A stretch of 64,000 nt of DNA, taken from contig OZ020303.1 of the NCBI GenBank assembly GCA_963971305.1, positions 36,816,106 to 36,880,105 of the forward strand. The letters are read 5' to 3'. The DNA is from Arcuatula senhousia (lineage: Eukaryota; Mollusca; Bivalvia; Mytilida; Mytilidae). This document shows, in pieces, positions 32,144-44,985 of the stretch. How positions within the stretch are numbered: the stretch's first letter is position 1; each line of letters begins with the position of its first letter. The notes under the pieces are model-generated. The model was not told the DNA's origin and did no database searches. It saw only the letters and a program-made list of their open reading frames with translations. Both the position numbers and the translations under genes were made by a program.

Positions 32144-34669
32144 TAAGAGGGGGATCCCATAATCAATCCCATCTATGGTGTAATGGTAAGACATATCATA
32201 ACAATGGACCAACCAGCACCAAAGTTATTGTGGGACCAAATATAATACTCTACCCATCCTCGTAAGAGAGGGAGCTGTATTGCAATCACATTATCCATCT
32301 GTTTGCCCGTCCGTAACAAACTTTCGTAACAGATTTCTCGGCTTCAACTGGAAGGATTGATTTCAAAATCAGTAAACAGCTTTAGAATGATGCGTTGTAC
32401 CGTGTCTTCCCTTTTTAGGTCAGTTACGCATCTACATCCTGTTTTTAGAGCTGAGTTAAGACTTTTTAAGTACCAAAAATATACAATGTTCCCTAACAAA
32501 TTTCTCGGTTTCTACTAAAGGTATTTATTTTAAATTTGGTATAAAGCTTAACTGGCATAAGCATGATGAGTTTTACAGTGCCTCTCCTTTCCAGGTCATT
32601 TCGGTCATCTACTATACCTGTTTTCTAAATGGTCGATTGCGAGCGGGTGTACGACTTAATGCAACCCCTTGTTTGATTTTTTTTGCCATTTTAGGGTCTC
32701 TAGTTTATAAACGAATAAAAGGGGGACCCCAAAATATAAAATTTCAAAGCATTTGGTTAACCAGAATAAAAACCATTGTGGGAACAAACAAGAATGTAAC
32801 ATTATTGGCCCCTTAAAAAGGGGGGGCCCATTTAATCAATGTACACGAATATGAAAAATGTTAATACAACAAATTAAATAACACTGAAACAAGTAAATGT
32901 GTACAAATGTATTCTAATATCATAAACATGACATGTATATGATAATGGCATACACACTACTTGTTTATAACAAATTTAGTGTAGGAAAATACATTTCATC
33001 AATTGAGTAAGCTGATCATTGTACTTGCTGTACATTTTTTTCTTCGACAGATTTCATTTTTATTTAATACAAACACATTATAATAAAGGCCCGATGTTTT
33101 ATTATACTTTCGGCACAACCAATACGTTGTTTTGAGTGGTGCTTTAAGTTCAGGGTATTACAAATGATGCCATTCCAAGTATCCGTCACCACACGTCTGG
33201 GACAACCTTTCTGCTACATCTTTTGTTTTCTGCCACTCTTTACATTTATGTTAAGACGTGACCCTCCAGCCTTGGAAGAAAAATTCATTCCCCCATATAT
33301 ATTTTTAAGTTGTTGTAATTATCTAGAAAAGTGGGTGGGTGAGTCAGTGATTACTTACTTTTGAATCAGAGCCCGCGATAGAATATATATCTTATGTATA
33401 ACATACGGGAAAAATTGAAATGCACAAGGCAGGCGTGATATACATTAACTAAAATTTCGGATTTTATACAACAATTTCTTTGTATATACATGTACATGCA
33501 CTTGGTTAAAATACATCTTATGCCTGATCTTACACTACATTTAAGGCGGCTGCTCCATTACGTACAAAGGGACCCCATTAAAACCCTCGCGAGTAAGCGA
33601 GTCTTGTACGTACATGTATGTATATCAACAATTTATTAAGCTTTTATTTTTGTAACATTTTATTTCTGTCAGTTTTTGAGTAACAGTACAATGTCAGGTA
33701 AGTCCGGAGTAGCCATATTTAATTCTTTTTCTGGTACCCGAGATTCGGGAAACCATTCCGTACCCAATACGTATTAAAAAGGCATTCTGAATTATTTTGC
33801 ATGTCCAAAGTTGATACAATATGCATGTACTCTAGTAAATTTTACATATCTAATTAAACAAATATTATAATCTATTATAAAACAACCTATTATAAAAAAA
33901 AAATTATAAAACAAATGCAGGATATTATCAGTGTTCTTTCTCTGGAACAGACAGCTTTGTATCCTGTCACGTCATCAATCACGCCTCGGTCCATCGTAAA
34001 TGCAAACATCAAACATATCAAATGCATATTTTCCAACGCTTCAAATAAGGACATCGTCGGAAACCCACGGAAAATTCCTACAACCTCCATCATCATCTGC
34101 CTTCCCTATGTATGTTCCTTTAAGAAATCACGTTGTTCTTACATATGAAAATTAACGGGGTAATCACTGGGGACATTGCATATTGTTTTTCTGATGCCTC
34201 CCTGTCCAAAACACTTGAAAAGCTAATTGGTAGCACATACTTTTCTCACCACCTGTATGTATCGAAAGATAATCATCCTTTCCGTGCATCAAATTGAACA
34301 TGCCATATTGTCAATCGTGTTTCGCGAAAAGGTTTCATTTCTTTCACGCCTAACAAATTCGAAGTTGTAACACTCCATTCTGATTGTTTACATTTATAAC
34401 GATAAAAAGCACATGTTAACGTTATAGAAGCGATGATTTGATTGGCCCGATTGGCCTAAGGCATTAAGAGATATCTTTAAGCGACCAATCAAAACGGCTC
34501 CTTAGATATTCATGACGAAGTTTATCATCTTCGTAGCCGATTGGTTTGTATCATCATCGTATATGTAAATACACAGTAAAACTAGTCCGACACACAATTA
34601 TTTATAAATACGCAATATTTCGCACTCGCGGAAATTATTTTACCCACCCACATTTAATCAAAATAACGG
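32144..34669. other. Non-coding stretch with tandem duplications; no gene recognised
   Basis: A unit with TTTCTCGG.TTC and GTGTC/CCTCTCC...AGGTCA is duplicated (about 32325-32470 and 32490-32640). Words around ATTGTGGGA(C/A)CAAA recur at about 32227 and 32776. Four ATTGG/CCAAT boxes lie at about 34440-34555 with a TATTTATAAATA near 34599. Short frames at 33.16-33.36 and 33.89-34.15 kb match nothing known. Confidence 0.45.
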
Positions 34670-35250
34670 TAAATCGTGTCAGACAAGTCTGACGACCAGG
34701 CTTGTGATTACCCTCTGGGACCTCTGGTCCACCAGCAGCGGTTATCGCCCAGTGGTTTCAAGATTACAAATACCAAAACGCGGGTATAAACGGTTAATTT
34801 GAATATGCTTTATATCGATATTTCAAGGAGTAACCTCTCATCAGTAGCATTTAGATCAAAACATTGGAAGGTCAAATTCAAACTGTTGATAACGAAAAGT
34901 ACTCAAAACCAAAACGTTCGAACAAGGAAGCCAAATCCAGCACCGAGGATATCGACCATGCGCAGTACAAGAAAAGAAACCTGTTGTTTTAAAAAATTTG
35001 GAAGTTATAAATTGGGAATTTCAACAACAAAAAATATAAGAAATTTTTAATGGTAAATTCATGTCAGACAAGTCTGACGACCAGGCTTGTGATTACATTC
35101 GGAGACCTCTGGTCCTCCAGCAGGGGTTATTGACCCAGTGATTGCAAAATACAATACCAAAACGGGTATTAAACGGTTAATTGTGTTACACTGGATATCG
35201 ATATTTTAAGGAGTAGCATTTAGATAAAAACATTGGAAGGTCATTTCTAT
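34670..35250 (-). repeat. Dispersed/satellite repeat R1, head-to-tail dimer
   Basis: This is the clearest R1 locus. The block GTGTCAGACAAGTCTGACG...CCAGGCTTGTGATTAC occurs at about 34676 and again (as ATGTCAGACAAG) at about 35057, about 380 bases apart. Each is followed by the AAATACCAAAACG block and TATCGATATTT. The family therefore can exist as a tandem unit of about 380-400 bp. GTCAGAC-AA-GTCTGAC is an inverted repeat. No protein is encoded. Confidence 0.8.
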
Positions 35251-37046
35251 ATAACAGTGTTGTCCCAAATTCTACCTCCAATAATCTCCCTTGGAAATGA
35301 TTTTTTTGAAAACTTATTTCTAAAAATATATATGTTAAACTTGTTAATAGAACAATACAAAGAATTGAATTTCAATTTAAATGGCCCTGACTGTGCACAA
35401 ATGATGGATCCTATCAAAGCTAAAAAAATTCAGAAGTTGTTTTTTTTTTCTTAGGACGCTATCACCCTCTCAGCTTTATCTTATTTATTCATTTTTTTAT
35501 TTGGTATTGCTCGATACCATAGATGCTGAAATGAGTATTCTTTTTTAACCCTTAGATTACAAGTGTTTCTCTTTCGACATTTTTTTCCTTTTTTGTACAA
35601 AAGCAATATAACTGATTGGTGCAATCTGTAATTTTTCCAATTATAGTAAAAATATATGCTTATTATACGGTATGAACATCTACCATACCGAGTGACCCAT
35701 TGAAATGGTACCCGCTTTGTTACTTTGTATTTCATTTTATGAATAGTGCACATGACAAATACAATTAATACTTGTGTTGATGCTTACTTTATTTATAAGT
35801 TATTTTACATTTCTCTGTTGTTGTTGGTACCCGATAGAAGATCATTGTCGCATCATGTTCACTCAGTTTAGATTGTCTTTGGACAAGCTATCCATCTTAG
35901 TCTCGCTTGCCATAATTCAGTATCGCCCCATTTGTACAGATTCAACTTCAACCTGTACTGATTATGCTCCTGTACGCTAACCTTAACGCGTAAATTTTTG
36001 GACCTATCATTATCCAACGAGTCAAATCCCCAAGCTACAGCAGGTGTGTGGGTAAAAGCCGGGTTGAAAGTGAAGGTTACAGTCTTCGAAGCGTAGTCTT
36101 TTCCGTACTGTTTTTCCAGTACACCATATTGACCTAAGATACCGGTATATATATATGTATCGTTAAAACGTAGTTAAGAAAGTGGTATAATCAAATAAAT
36201 TCAATAAAAATGTGTTATTGAAAAGAAATAGTTAGTAAATAAATGACTGAACAAATAAATGATTTAAAAAAACTTTAATAAATAAACTATTGAGAAAATA
36301 ATTGAGTCATTGTGGCTTAATGTAAATGCGCACATGCAATTCTAGATTTGATCTGATGGATTTCGGGGATTTCTCATGTAGAAAACATGGGACGTACACA
36401 TTAGATGACATCATCTCTGAAGGACTATCCAAATTTCCCCTACAAAGATGTTCATGAAACTTTCAAACCAGCTATGTGACATATCCTTATTCTAACTTTC
36501 ATCTGATTGTTTTTGCTTTTTCACGTTTTGAAGCACGTACTTTCAATACTATAACTAGTAAAAAAAAAGCAATTTACAAGAACTTATCAATAACAACTAT
36601 ATACTTACAAAGAGGTTTTGGCTCTACAAAAGATAAACGTACTTTGATGTTAAATCAACATTTACCATGCAACTTTAAACACGAAAATAAGCATAAGTCA
36701 ATAAATTTAATAGAACCTAAATCGTACAATTGACTTCAATTAAAAATGATAAAAATACTACGAGCAAACATTTAATAGCGTGTCAATTATATATACCAAG
36801 TAGAAGGTAGATTATTCATTTGAAAACTAATCTTTAAAAATAAGATGTTAATATGATTTTCCCCTACTTGCAGAGTTTTCTCCTCTTTCCAGTATTTTTA
36901 TACTAGTTACTGTGGAGGAAGAGGGGCTTTCTGTATGTCTTGTATTTGGTTTGAAAATTATGAAAATCGTGTGGGTACAACTGTCAAAATTAATGAGCAT
37001 GATTCCTAACCACACAATGATTAAAAAGCCCTTAAAATCATAAAGA
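35251..37046. other. AT-rich non-coding stretch, nothing recognised
   Basis: No convincing coding, RNA or mobile-element signature was seen. Confidence 0.45.
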
Positions 37047-38168
37047 CAGAAGCGAAGAGGCACCAATTGGGCTTTCGAGTGTCAAAAGTCCGAAAGGGCA
37101 ACGACGAAACCGGTAAATACGAACAAGAACAGCACGATAAAACAAAACAAAATCAATCGAACGGAAATCAACATTGCGAACTCAAGTCGTAATAAGAGTG
37201 AACTAATGTGCATCGGAAGAGTGAGCGGTTCCTGCTTGCTATAGCACACTCGTCGTGTTGCTAATTTCAAATTTAGTGTGTAAAATCCGGTAAAGGAAGA
37301 AAAAACAAATTTCTACGACTCGTTTTTGCTATTGTAAATACAAACCAACAGTTGCACTCAATTGAGAGATAGACATCCTATCAATGTCTCTTCAGTGAAG
37401 ACAGAAACCGTGGGGCAACATAACCCTGAGTCAACAATTTCTGTGTCAAACGTGACGCTCTGTCAAGGAAATCGATGTAATTCCCGCAAGCTCTGAAGTT
37501 ACGAATCAACTGTTATATAAAGACTCCATAAGCAGGAGCGGACGGTATGTTGCTACACAAAAAAGGGAACGTTGACGATTTCAAAGTTGAATTCATAACG
37601 TTTGTTATAGAGCTTTGTTAAAAGTCAATTTCAAGATGTAGATCTAAATATTTAGCAGGCTTCCTCAAATCTGGTGTGTCCTTTGTTTCAAATTCCTTAA
37701 GATATACATGAGATTGAGAAAGTCACCAAATCGAGAATTGTTCAGTGAAAGGACATCATCAATATAACGGAACGTAAGGTTAAAACAGAGAGCGTGTCTA
37801 CGATCTTTTGTCTGGAAGAAATTGTAAGAAGTATGCTTCGTATGAATGTAGAAACAAATCGGCAAGCAAATGTGCACAATTAGTGCCCATTGGAATCCCG
37901 ATTGTTTGTTGAAAAACAGGTCCATTATTCTGAACAAACATGTTCTCGATAAGAAAATTCAGCATGTCGACAATTGGTTCTTCCTTATATTTGTTCTTTT
38001 TCTTAACCTCATTGATGACAAAGTAATCTTATTGTAATCGACCACCAGATATTTGTACCTGCGTTTAAAGCTGCGTTTAATCAACTGTACCAATCGTGAT
38101 TTGAGTTTTCATGCGAAATAGAAGTGAAAAAGTGGAGAAATCGAAAATGTTGTTGATATTGCAAGATG
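37047..38168 (-). pseudogene. Naiad RT and 3' UTR, 5'-truncated
   Basis: Minus strand from about 38165: a degenerate FDFST start, then (after frame breaks) CAHLLADLFLHSYEA-type palm sequence and FNLTFRYIDDVLSLNNSRFGDFL (about 37710-37790). The C-terminal block is near 37440-37560 and the 3' UTR runs to 37047 (ACCAATTGGGC...CGTCCGAAAG-like). At about 38170 it meets a plus-strand Naiad fragment head to head. Confidence 0.8.
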
Positions 38169-38770
38169 AAACCAACGGTGTTCCATTTACTACAATGCAT
38201 TATACATTTGTCTTTAAAAAAGACCTTTTGCAAATGACAGAAAGAACGAAAAGAATAGTACAAATTACTATTGACAAGATGGTTAAACAGTGTGAGGTCG
38301 TTGACTTTGAAAAGGATTAACTCTTTGAAAAGCTCGATGAGCACCAAGGCAACATCTATTTTCAACAACCCTGATGTTGCGAAGACATTGTCCACCTTAC
38401 ATGACAAATATGTTGTCGTACCTGCTGATAAATTTCTATCTCTAAGATGGGCACAGATGTTGGTTTGACATAGAGTTTTGTAATGTCATCCTTTCCGGAT
38501 TTGACCAACACTAAATCGATCTTTGGCAACGTGACGGGTGTGCTATAGCAAGCAGGAACTGCTTACTCTTCCGGAGCACCTGAGTTCACTTTCGACTTGA
38601 GTTTTGTTGTTATGTGTGTTTGTGTTTTATGTGGTTTGTTTTGTTGTGATGATTTTTGTATGCCGGTTTTGTCTTTGTCTTTACGGTTTTATGATACTGA
38701 TTACCCCTTTGGTACACCTTTGCTTCTCGCGATACAACGTATGACTTTTTTGTCCCTCTTTTTAATAAAA
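38169..38770 (+). pseudogene. Naiad fragment with internal deletion, head to head with the minus copy
   Basis: Plus strand: SVRSLTLKRINSLKSSMSTKATSIFNNPDVAKTL... reaching YVVVPADK (about 38405-38432), the N-terminal RT block. It then jumps directly to the 3' end (GGGCACAGATGTTGGTTTGA, 38445) and 3' UTR (TGCTATAGCAAGCAGGAACT, 38530). All of the palm is deleted. The first part, 38169-38260, matches no other copy here. Confidence 0.75.
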
Positions 38771-38860
38771 TTCACATTAAAATCAATAAAACACGAGTTT
38801 CAAATAATCGATATCACACACTTTTAAACAAAATTAGTTACTAGACATTAAAATACTTAC

Positions 38861-39041
38861 GCTGTAAAGTATTAACTGCCGTTTGCAAACTTTGAACATT
38901 GTTTTCGGTAGTCTGAACCTTTTGTTTTAAGTTCGCGAATTCGGGAAAGAGATCAAGAATATTTCCCTCGCTAAGACTAGGGGAAATAAACCCGAAAACA
39001 GCAATGACAGCAACTATCGACATACACATTTTGAGCTCCAT
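38861..39041 (-). CDS. Signal peptide plus coiled-coil first exon, C1q-domain-gene type (orphan exon)
   Basis: The ATG at 39041-39039 opens MELKMCMSIVAVIAVFGF..., a hydrophobic signal peptide of about 24 residues. A heptad-like helix follows (LFPEFANLKQKVQTTENNVQSLQTAVNTLQ, residues 31-60). A donor GTAAGT follows directly after base 38861, giving a phase 1 intron. Secretion signal, short coiled coil and phase 1 donor are what many bivalve C1q-domain genes have ahead of a C1q exon, and the C1q exon at 20783 also needs phase 1, but it is on the other strand. No partner exon is visible downstream on the minus strand; Naiad sequence lies just inside the intron. Just upstream a T run ending AG (about 39060) could be an acceptor from a 5' UTR intron. 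It might instead start another secreted protein. Confidence 0.55.
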
Positions 39042-40307
39042 ACTTTAATTCAGTAGAATTCTAAAAAAAAAATATTTAAAAATGAACATCAATTTTGAAT
39101 GTAGAAGAATGTTCACTTATGCTACAGCTAGTTACAGATTAAAAAAGTTAATATCATTATGCTGTTTTATTCAGACATGTATATTTCAAGAAGTAACCTT
39201 TCATCAGCAGCATTTAAATCAAAATATTGAAATGTAAAAAAATAAAAAATAAAAAAAGAACATACAGTTTGTCGTTTCCTTATCAAAAAGATTGAGTCAT
39301 TTTGGGTATTTCTTAAAGCTACTTAAGGTGATACATACATTAATAATCTTAATAAAAATGCATTACCTATGCACAATATTTAAAAAAAAAACTATATAAA
39401 ATATTGCAAGAGATGAAATTGCCTTATCCTGCCCATCCCTCTTAACAATGACAGTCGAAACTGTCAGTCGGATTAATTTACTATACCGAACTGGATGATC
39501 AATTTCAATGTCCTTTAAGAAAAAGACACAACAAGACAAACCCATACAAAAAAAAATATCCTGGCTTGATTTAGGTTTTTCATAATATATTCTTGGTAAC
39601 ATCAGTTTGCCTGGTGCCAAACTGCCTCTAACACTACACAGTTGTGAGATATAAAAGGAATAGTGATATGATCATCTCAGTAATAATTCGTCAAAAACTA
39701 AAAATTATTTGAACAATTAATATTTAAATTATTTGTTATACTCTAATTCATTCTGTAATCGCTTATAAAATTTTGATCAACTAGGAGTAAAAAATATGCC
39801 ATCATAATTTCAGGTCATTGTTATTAGCAAAATGCCTGAAAATTTTAGGCAATATATTATTGATTCGGCATTTACATATTTTAGGCCATACATTTATGTT
39901 TTCTGTTTGAAAAGTATTACACATTGTAAATGTGATAAAATGGTACTTATTTTACAATTGTTTTGTAAACACTTTCATTGATTGTCAGAAAGACGTTATT
40001 CTAATCACAATTTCTTACTTTAGTTGTAATTGTTACATATTTTTACTTTACAATGTATCATTATAATCTCTTAAATTTCTGTGCCATTTGAATGTATCGT
40101 TAGCAACAAAAATACAATAAGGGAGGAAGTTACATTGAAAAACGACATTACCGATAAATTTTCCTGTACATTGAAATTCCGTCGTAAAACGCAACGTCAG
40201 TTTAGTTAGATTCTATTGCATTTTTCACGTACAGGCATTATTTCGAATCCGAACCTTAAAAACAAAGTCCTTGAAATATCCTTTACTTTAAATCAATGCA
40301 TTTCAAA
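39042..40307. other. Non-coding stretch with an R1 scrap
   Basis: 39178-39234 (TTTCAAGAAGTAACCTTTCATCAGCAG in part) is a short minus-orientation R1 piece. The rest is AT-rich and unrecognised. Confidence 0.45.
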
Positions 40308-40404
40308 TTTTCCAAGAAATATTATATCAGTTTTTGGTCAGAATTTTGACCAAAATTTTCCAAGGAATATTATATCAGTTTTTGGTCAGAATTTGGATAT
40401 CATT
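40308..40404 (+). repeat. Two-copy 48-bp tandem duplication
   Basis: TCCAAG(A/G)AATATTATATCAG plus TTTTTGGTCAGAATTT is repeated, starting at 40311 and 40359. In frame it would encode a 16-residue repeat (NFPRNIISVFGQNxDx), but no gene is apparent. Confidence 0.85.
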
Positions 40405-43084
40405 AGTCCATTTTTGTTTACAAAAAGTAAACATAAATTGCGTTGAAGTTAAGTTTTTCCTATATGTCTTTGTTAATAAAAAAAATTCTGTGACAACCAT
40501 GTTTTATTTCATTTATGGATGTATAACACATAGAGCAATACGTCTACCAATTTTCATTAAAATCTGGGTATATGTCATTTGATATCGTCCCACCTTATGT
40601 ATCAGTCTATGTAAGAGTAAGGTGAAAATGCAAAGATGTGATGAAAAAAAATACGCAAACTTTAAATCATGGAATTTTATCAAATTATCATTTTTTTGTA
40701 ATTTCCGAATTATTCTGCCTTTTAAAGATAAAATCATTTAAAATTCATTTGAATTGTACAGTAAAACAGATTTTCACGCAAATTTCCTCTCTATATAACC
40801 AGTCAGAACTATTAAAAAAATTAACACATATTTAAAAGTAAAATCTATTTAGAATTTGTTTTTAATTTAAAATGAATCCATCTGACCAAAAAAGCTAAAA
40901 TTCAAAGTTCTAATGTGCCGCTCACTACCTAGCCATTATTAATGATGCTACTTAATATGTTCAATTAAATACAAACAAAGTGTCAGGCAAAAAATAATGG
41001 TTTTTATTGACAATTATGCATCAGAGGCGCTCCAAGCTTAAAAAACTAAACTTACCTTTTGTATGAGAAACAATGTGGATGGCTATCACGTCTGGGTAAA
41101 TAGTATTTAAAGAGTATTGTAGGAAGTCAATCAAAACCTAGAAAACAAATGATCCAATCAAAATATAACATTTGTGACCATCCCACAAAATTCACCATAT
41201 TTGGAACCCCAGCTGTGTGAAACCAATTGAACCTATCTCAGATATTGCAATAACCTCTATTGGCATTTCATGGACCTTTCACCTTGCGATTGATTATTAG
41301 AGTATAGGATACTTTTGTACATTACTTGCTTAAAAGAGTTTTAAAATGTTGTGTAGTATTTTCAACAACTGCATCGTCTTTGAGTCTGAGTTTTATAGAC
41401 ACCAATTTAAAGTGAAATTGTATATTTTTATACAACCTCTTCAGGTGTAATTTGCTAGTTACTATTTTAACCCTTTTAAAAGGTGCGGTTTTTTTTCTTT
41501 TCTTTAGGCATTAACTAAGCCTTAATCCTAGAAATTAAGGTGCGTTTACCTCAAAATGGTCATTTATATCGATTTTACAGTATATGTACAGCAAAGACTG
41601 CATATAAAATTAAAGAAAAACGTAGCAGGACCTAGATATATTAATTGTTTATTAATTTTTATTAATATTTTCATGATTAATTATATTATTTTTTAGTTCT
41701 GATTTTTTTTTTGTGCACAGTCGATTTTAGGTTAACATCACTAACATCCTTGCAGGTGGCCTCAAACCTCATGCGACATTTAATTAAAAATTATTAAGTG
41801 TTCACCAACATATCAGTTGAGGGGAACAATTGGGATAGTTTGTTCTTATTCAAAATACATTTTGAACGCAAATCATTCGTACCGCAAGAACTCTTCTATC
41901 TTCAATTAAATAAATGTGTCAATGTAATAAGGTCTGTCCATATATAGGTCCTGCTATACTTTATTTGCCTTGATAATATGCGGTTTTAGCTGTACATATA
42001 CTAAGATGTTCTTTTAAAAGGTTCAAACTGTCCTGATGAACCTTAAGGTAAATTACTTTATGATTCCGCTTTAAATAAAGTATGGATTTACACTAATGCC
42101 TAGCCAGGATTTAAGAATAGCATTTGATTATTGCAATTGCTTAATTGAATTAATTCATTAGGTTTCAATTTACAATCTATATGAACGCTATTTATTTAAC
42201 ATTATACGTGAGATACATGTACATGACCCATGCAGCAATTTTTTGTCTCTTCAATGAAAACGAATTTGTTTTACCTAGAGATAAGGAAACCAAAAGTGAC
42301 AAAAAATGCTTTTTTTTTAATTATTAACTCCCTTTGAGATATATATCATTTTCAGTTGATTTTACTATTATTCTTATCAACTAAAACCAAATGTTACTCA
42401 AAATCTGAATAAAAAAGAAAAAATGTTGTAAGATTAAAAAAATAGTTTTAAACACATAATTACTATAAGACTTTTAACAGGAAGTTAAATTTAAGAAACC
42501 TCTTTGATCGAAAGTGCAGTTTAATTTTTGATAGCATGTCACATGATCTGTGCCTTGCATAGTATTATAAGCATGATAATAATTTTTATTTTAACATCCA
42601 GGATAGATTGACTTAGTATGTTCCTTTACCAAATGTTGTAAAAAATATCTCATAATTATGATTTCTTCCAATGTTAAAAAAAACAACTGTCACCAACTGC
42701 TGGTAAATTTCAGGAGATACATTGTCTTTTCTTTTTTAAGTGTTTATCAAGGATCATTCGGTATTCTTTTTGTATTTTTAGAAATGATACCTTTTACCAT
42801 TTTTTCATGTTTCTAACAATAGAAATTCAAAGTGAAAGAATATAAGGTTAACTGTTTGGAGTTTTTTATCGTCTGCGGAATAATCAGATTCCTAAAACCT
42901 AAAGGGTATTCCGATAAAAAGCTGACGTTGATATAAAGTTCTAGTAAAAGCATATGAATATAATATATAAATATAAAAAATATGAAAATAGATGTGACAA
43001 GTTCAGACCATCAGTTATTAGCCATTAATAAGTTTTTAACGGGTTAATAGTTCATTACACTATTAACCGATAAAATACAAAAAT
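40405..43084. other. AT-rich non-coding stretch with one dispersed repeat
   Basis: 41930-42060 (GTCTGTCCATATATAGGTCC...TTCAAACTGTCCTGATGA) resembles 48325-48490 and is a dispersed repeat of unknown type. Nothing else was recognised. Confidence 0.45.
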
Positions 43085-43795
43085 ATATACTCATGGAATG
43101 ATCTACACAAGGAAAAGCTGACGATTTGAAAGTTGAAGTCATCGTGTTTGTCAAAGAGCATTGTTGAAAGTTTTCCTTCAGAGCCTTTGTTAGATGTAGA
43201 TATAATATGTAGCAAAGTTCCTAGAATCGGTAATGTCTTTTATCTCAAGTTCCTGAAGATATACCGATATACAACATAACCAAATTCATCGTTTTTATAC
43301 CTGTTTAGGTATTTGTATTTTGAAACCACTGGGTCGATAGGATCAGAGGTCCCTTGAGAGTAATCACAAGCCTGGTCGTCAGACTTGTCTAACACGAATT
43401 TCCCATTAAATTTCTAATATTTTTTGTTATTGAAATTTCCGGTTATTCAATTCAAAATTGTTTAAAACATCCAGATTCTTTTCTTGTACTGCAGGTGGTG
43501 GATAGATATCCTTGGTGCTGGATTGGCTTCCGTGTTCAAACCTTTTGGGTTTGAGTACTTTTCAATTTTATTTGTTTTGATTAAAATGCTGCCGATGAAA
43601 AGTTCCTCTTTGAAATATCGATATACAGCATAACGAAATTCAATGTTTTATTGTCGTTTTTGTTATTTGTATCTTTTCTTATATAAGATGGAGAAAGTCA
43701 CCAAATCGAGAATTGTTCAGTGAAAGGACATCGTCAATATAACGGAAAGTGAGATTCAAAGAGAGAGCTAGTCTAGATCATGTATTTTCAATGTA
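43085..43795 (-). pseudogene. Naiad RT C-terminal fragment interrupted by an R1 insertion
   Basis: 43085-43264 and 43681-43795 together read (minus) as the YIDDVL region, the LDLHL region and the following block of Naiad RT. They are separated by 43265-43680, a plus-orientation R1 copy. Its two ends resemble each other (CGATATACA(A/G)CATAAC...TTTGTAT), giving terminal direct repeats of about 55 bp. This fixes the order: Naiad first, R1 later. Confidence 0.75.
43265..43680 (+). repeat. R1 copy inserted in a Naiad fragment
   Basis: See the interrupted Naiad entry. It contains CAAGCCTGGTCGTCAGACTT, the TTGTTTAAAACATCCAG block and AAATATCGATATACAGCAT in R1 order. Confidence 0.75.
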
Positions 43796-43967
43796 GAAAA
43801 AGCCAACAACCAGTGTAATAATCGAGATAATTTCCTACACAAAAGATTTTTTTTTATTATTGGCCCGTAGAATCCAAACGATGTCCATTGTTGTTGGCAT
43901 ATCGAATCTTAGATAAAACAATATACATGTAGTAATGATATTAATAAATAATAGCTCTCACTTTCAA
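43796..43967. repeat. Dispersed repeat pair member (partner at 50.22-50.40 kb)
   Basis: CAACCAGTGTAATA...TTTCCTACAC, then TAGAATCCAAACGATGTCCAT and ACATGTAGTAATG..AATAAA, all recur in the same order at 50222-50400. No coding sequence. Confidence 0.7.
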
Positions 43968-44830
43968 TCTCACTTTCCTTTATATTGATGATGTCCTTTC
44001 ACTGAAAAATTAGTAAAACCAACAAAACGGGACAAAACAAAACAGACATGTAAAACACTGAAACACAAAAAGTACCGAAAATTAGTTAACAAAGCGAACT
44101 CTAGTCTTAACGAAAGTGAAATCAGGTGTTCCGAAAGATTATGCAGTTCCTGCTTGCTATAGCCCAGCCGTCGGGTTGACTCATCTGAGAGGTCGAACTC
44201 CCATTTATGTCAATAAGCACATGATGTCTTCCCTAAATTTCTTGAGTGAAGACAGCAACCAAGGAGCAACATCAAACTGTGTCACCAAATTTTGTGTCAG
44301 ACGTGATACTCTGCCAAGGAAATCGATGTAAGTCCTGCCAGCTCTGGAATAATGAATCAATTGAGATACGTAAACTCCACAAGCTGGAGCAGACGGAATA
44401 GTGCTACACATGAAGGGAAAGTTAGCGATTGGAAGTTGAAGACATCAAGTTTGTCATAGAGCTTTGTTAATTTTTTTCCTTAAAATGATGTAGATCTAAA
44501 TATGACGCAGACTTCCTAGAATCCGTAGTGTCATGTATTTAAAGTTCCTAGCAATATATAAGATGTGAAGAGACATCATCAATATAACGGAAAGTAAGAT
44601 TAAAAGAGGGAGCTAGTCTACGATTGTTTTGTCTAGAAGTGATTGTAAGAAGTCTGCTTCATATGAATGAGGAAACCAAATCAGCAAGCAAAGGTGCACA
44701 ATAAGTGCCCATCGGAGTCTCTATTGTTTGCAGAAAAACACGTCTACCAAACTGAACACATACGTTGTAAATGAGAAAGTTGAGCATGTCGATTATTTTG
44801 TTTTCTGTCAAATTGTTCTTTTTGGTATGT
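43968..44830 (-). pseudogene. Naiad 3' UTR and RT C-terminal part, with a tiny inverted piece at its edge
   Basis: 44010-44830 reads on the minus strand as Naiad: 3' UTR (about 44010-44200), C-terminal KKFREDIMCLLT-like block (about 44205-44260), SAPACGVYVSQLIHYSRA (about 44340-44400), and a degraded palm up to 44830. At 43968-44008 a plus-strand piece (FLYIDDVLSLKN) faces it, so the junction is an inverted one. Confidence 0.75.
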
Positions 44831-44985
44831 TTGGTTTTACTGTTATATGCTCTTCATAATCATATAGTGTTTGGCATTCTCAATATTTTTAGTAGAGCGC
44901 CTCTGATGAGTCTTGAATAGACGAAACGCGCATCAGGCGCTGCAAAATTTATTGTCTGGAACTTTGTTGTCAGTTGTATTTCTAA
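44831..44985 (-). repeat. Repeat R2, single unit inserted in Naiad sequence
   Basis: GAGCGCCTCTGATGAGTCTT, ACGAAACGCGCATCAGGCG and TGTCTGGAACTTTGTTGTCA match in minus orientation the R2 array at 61.86-62.77 kb. It follows Naiad sequence that stops abruptly at about 44830. Confidence 0.75.

Noticed and set aside
33890..34148. Overlapping frames of 68 and 77 codons on opposite strands
   Set aside because: Neither resembles a known family, and convincing splice or promoter context is lacking.
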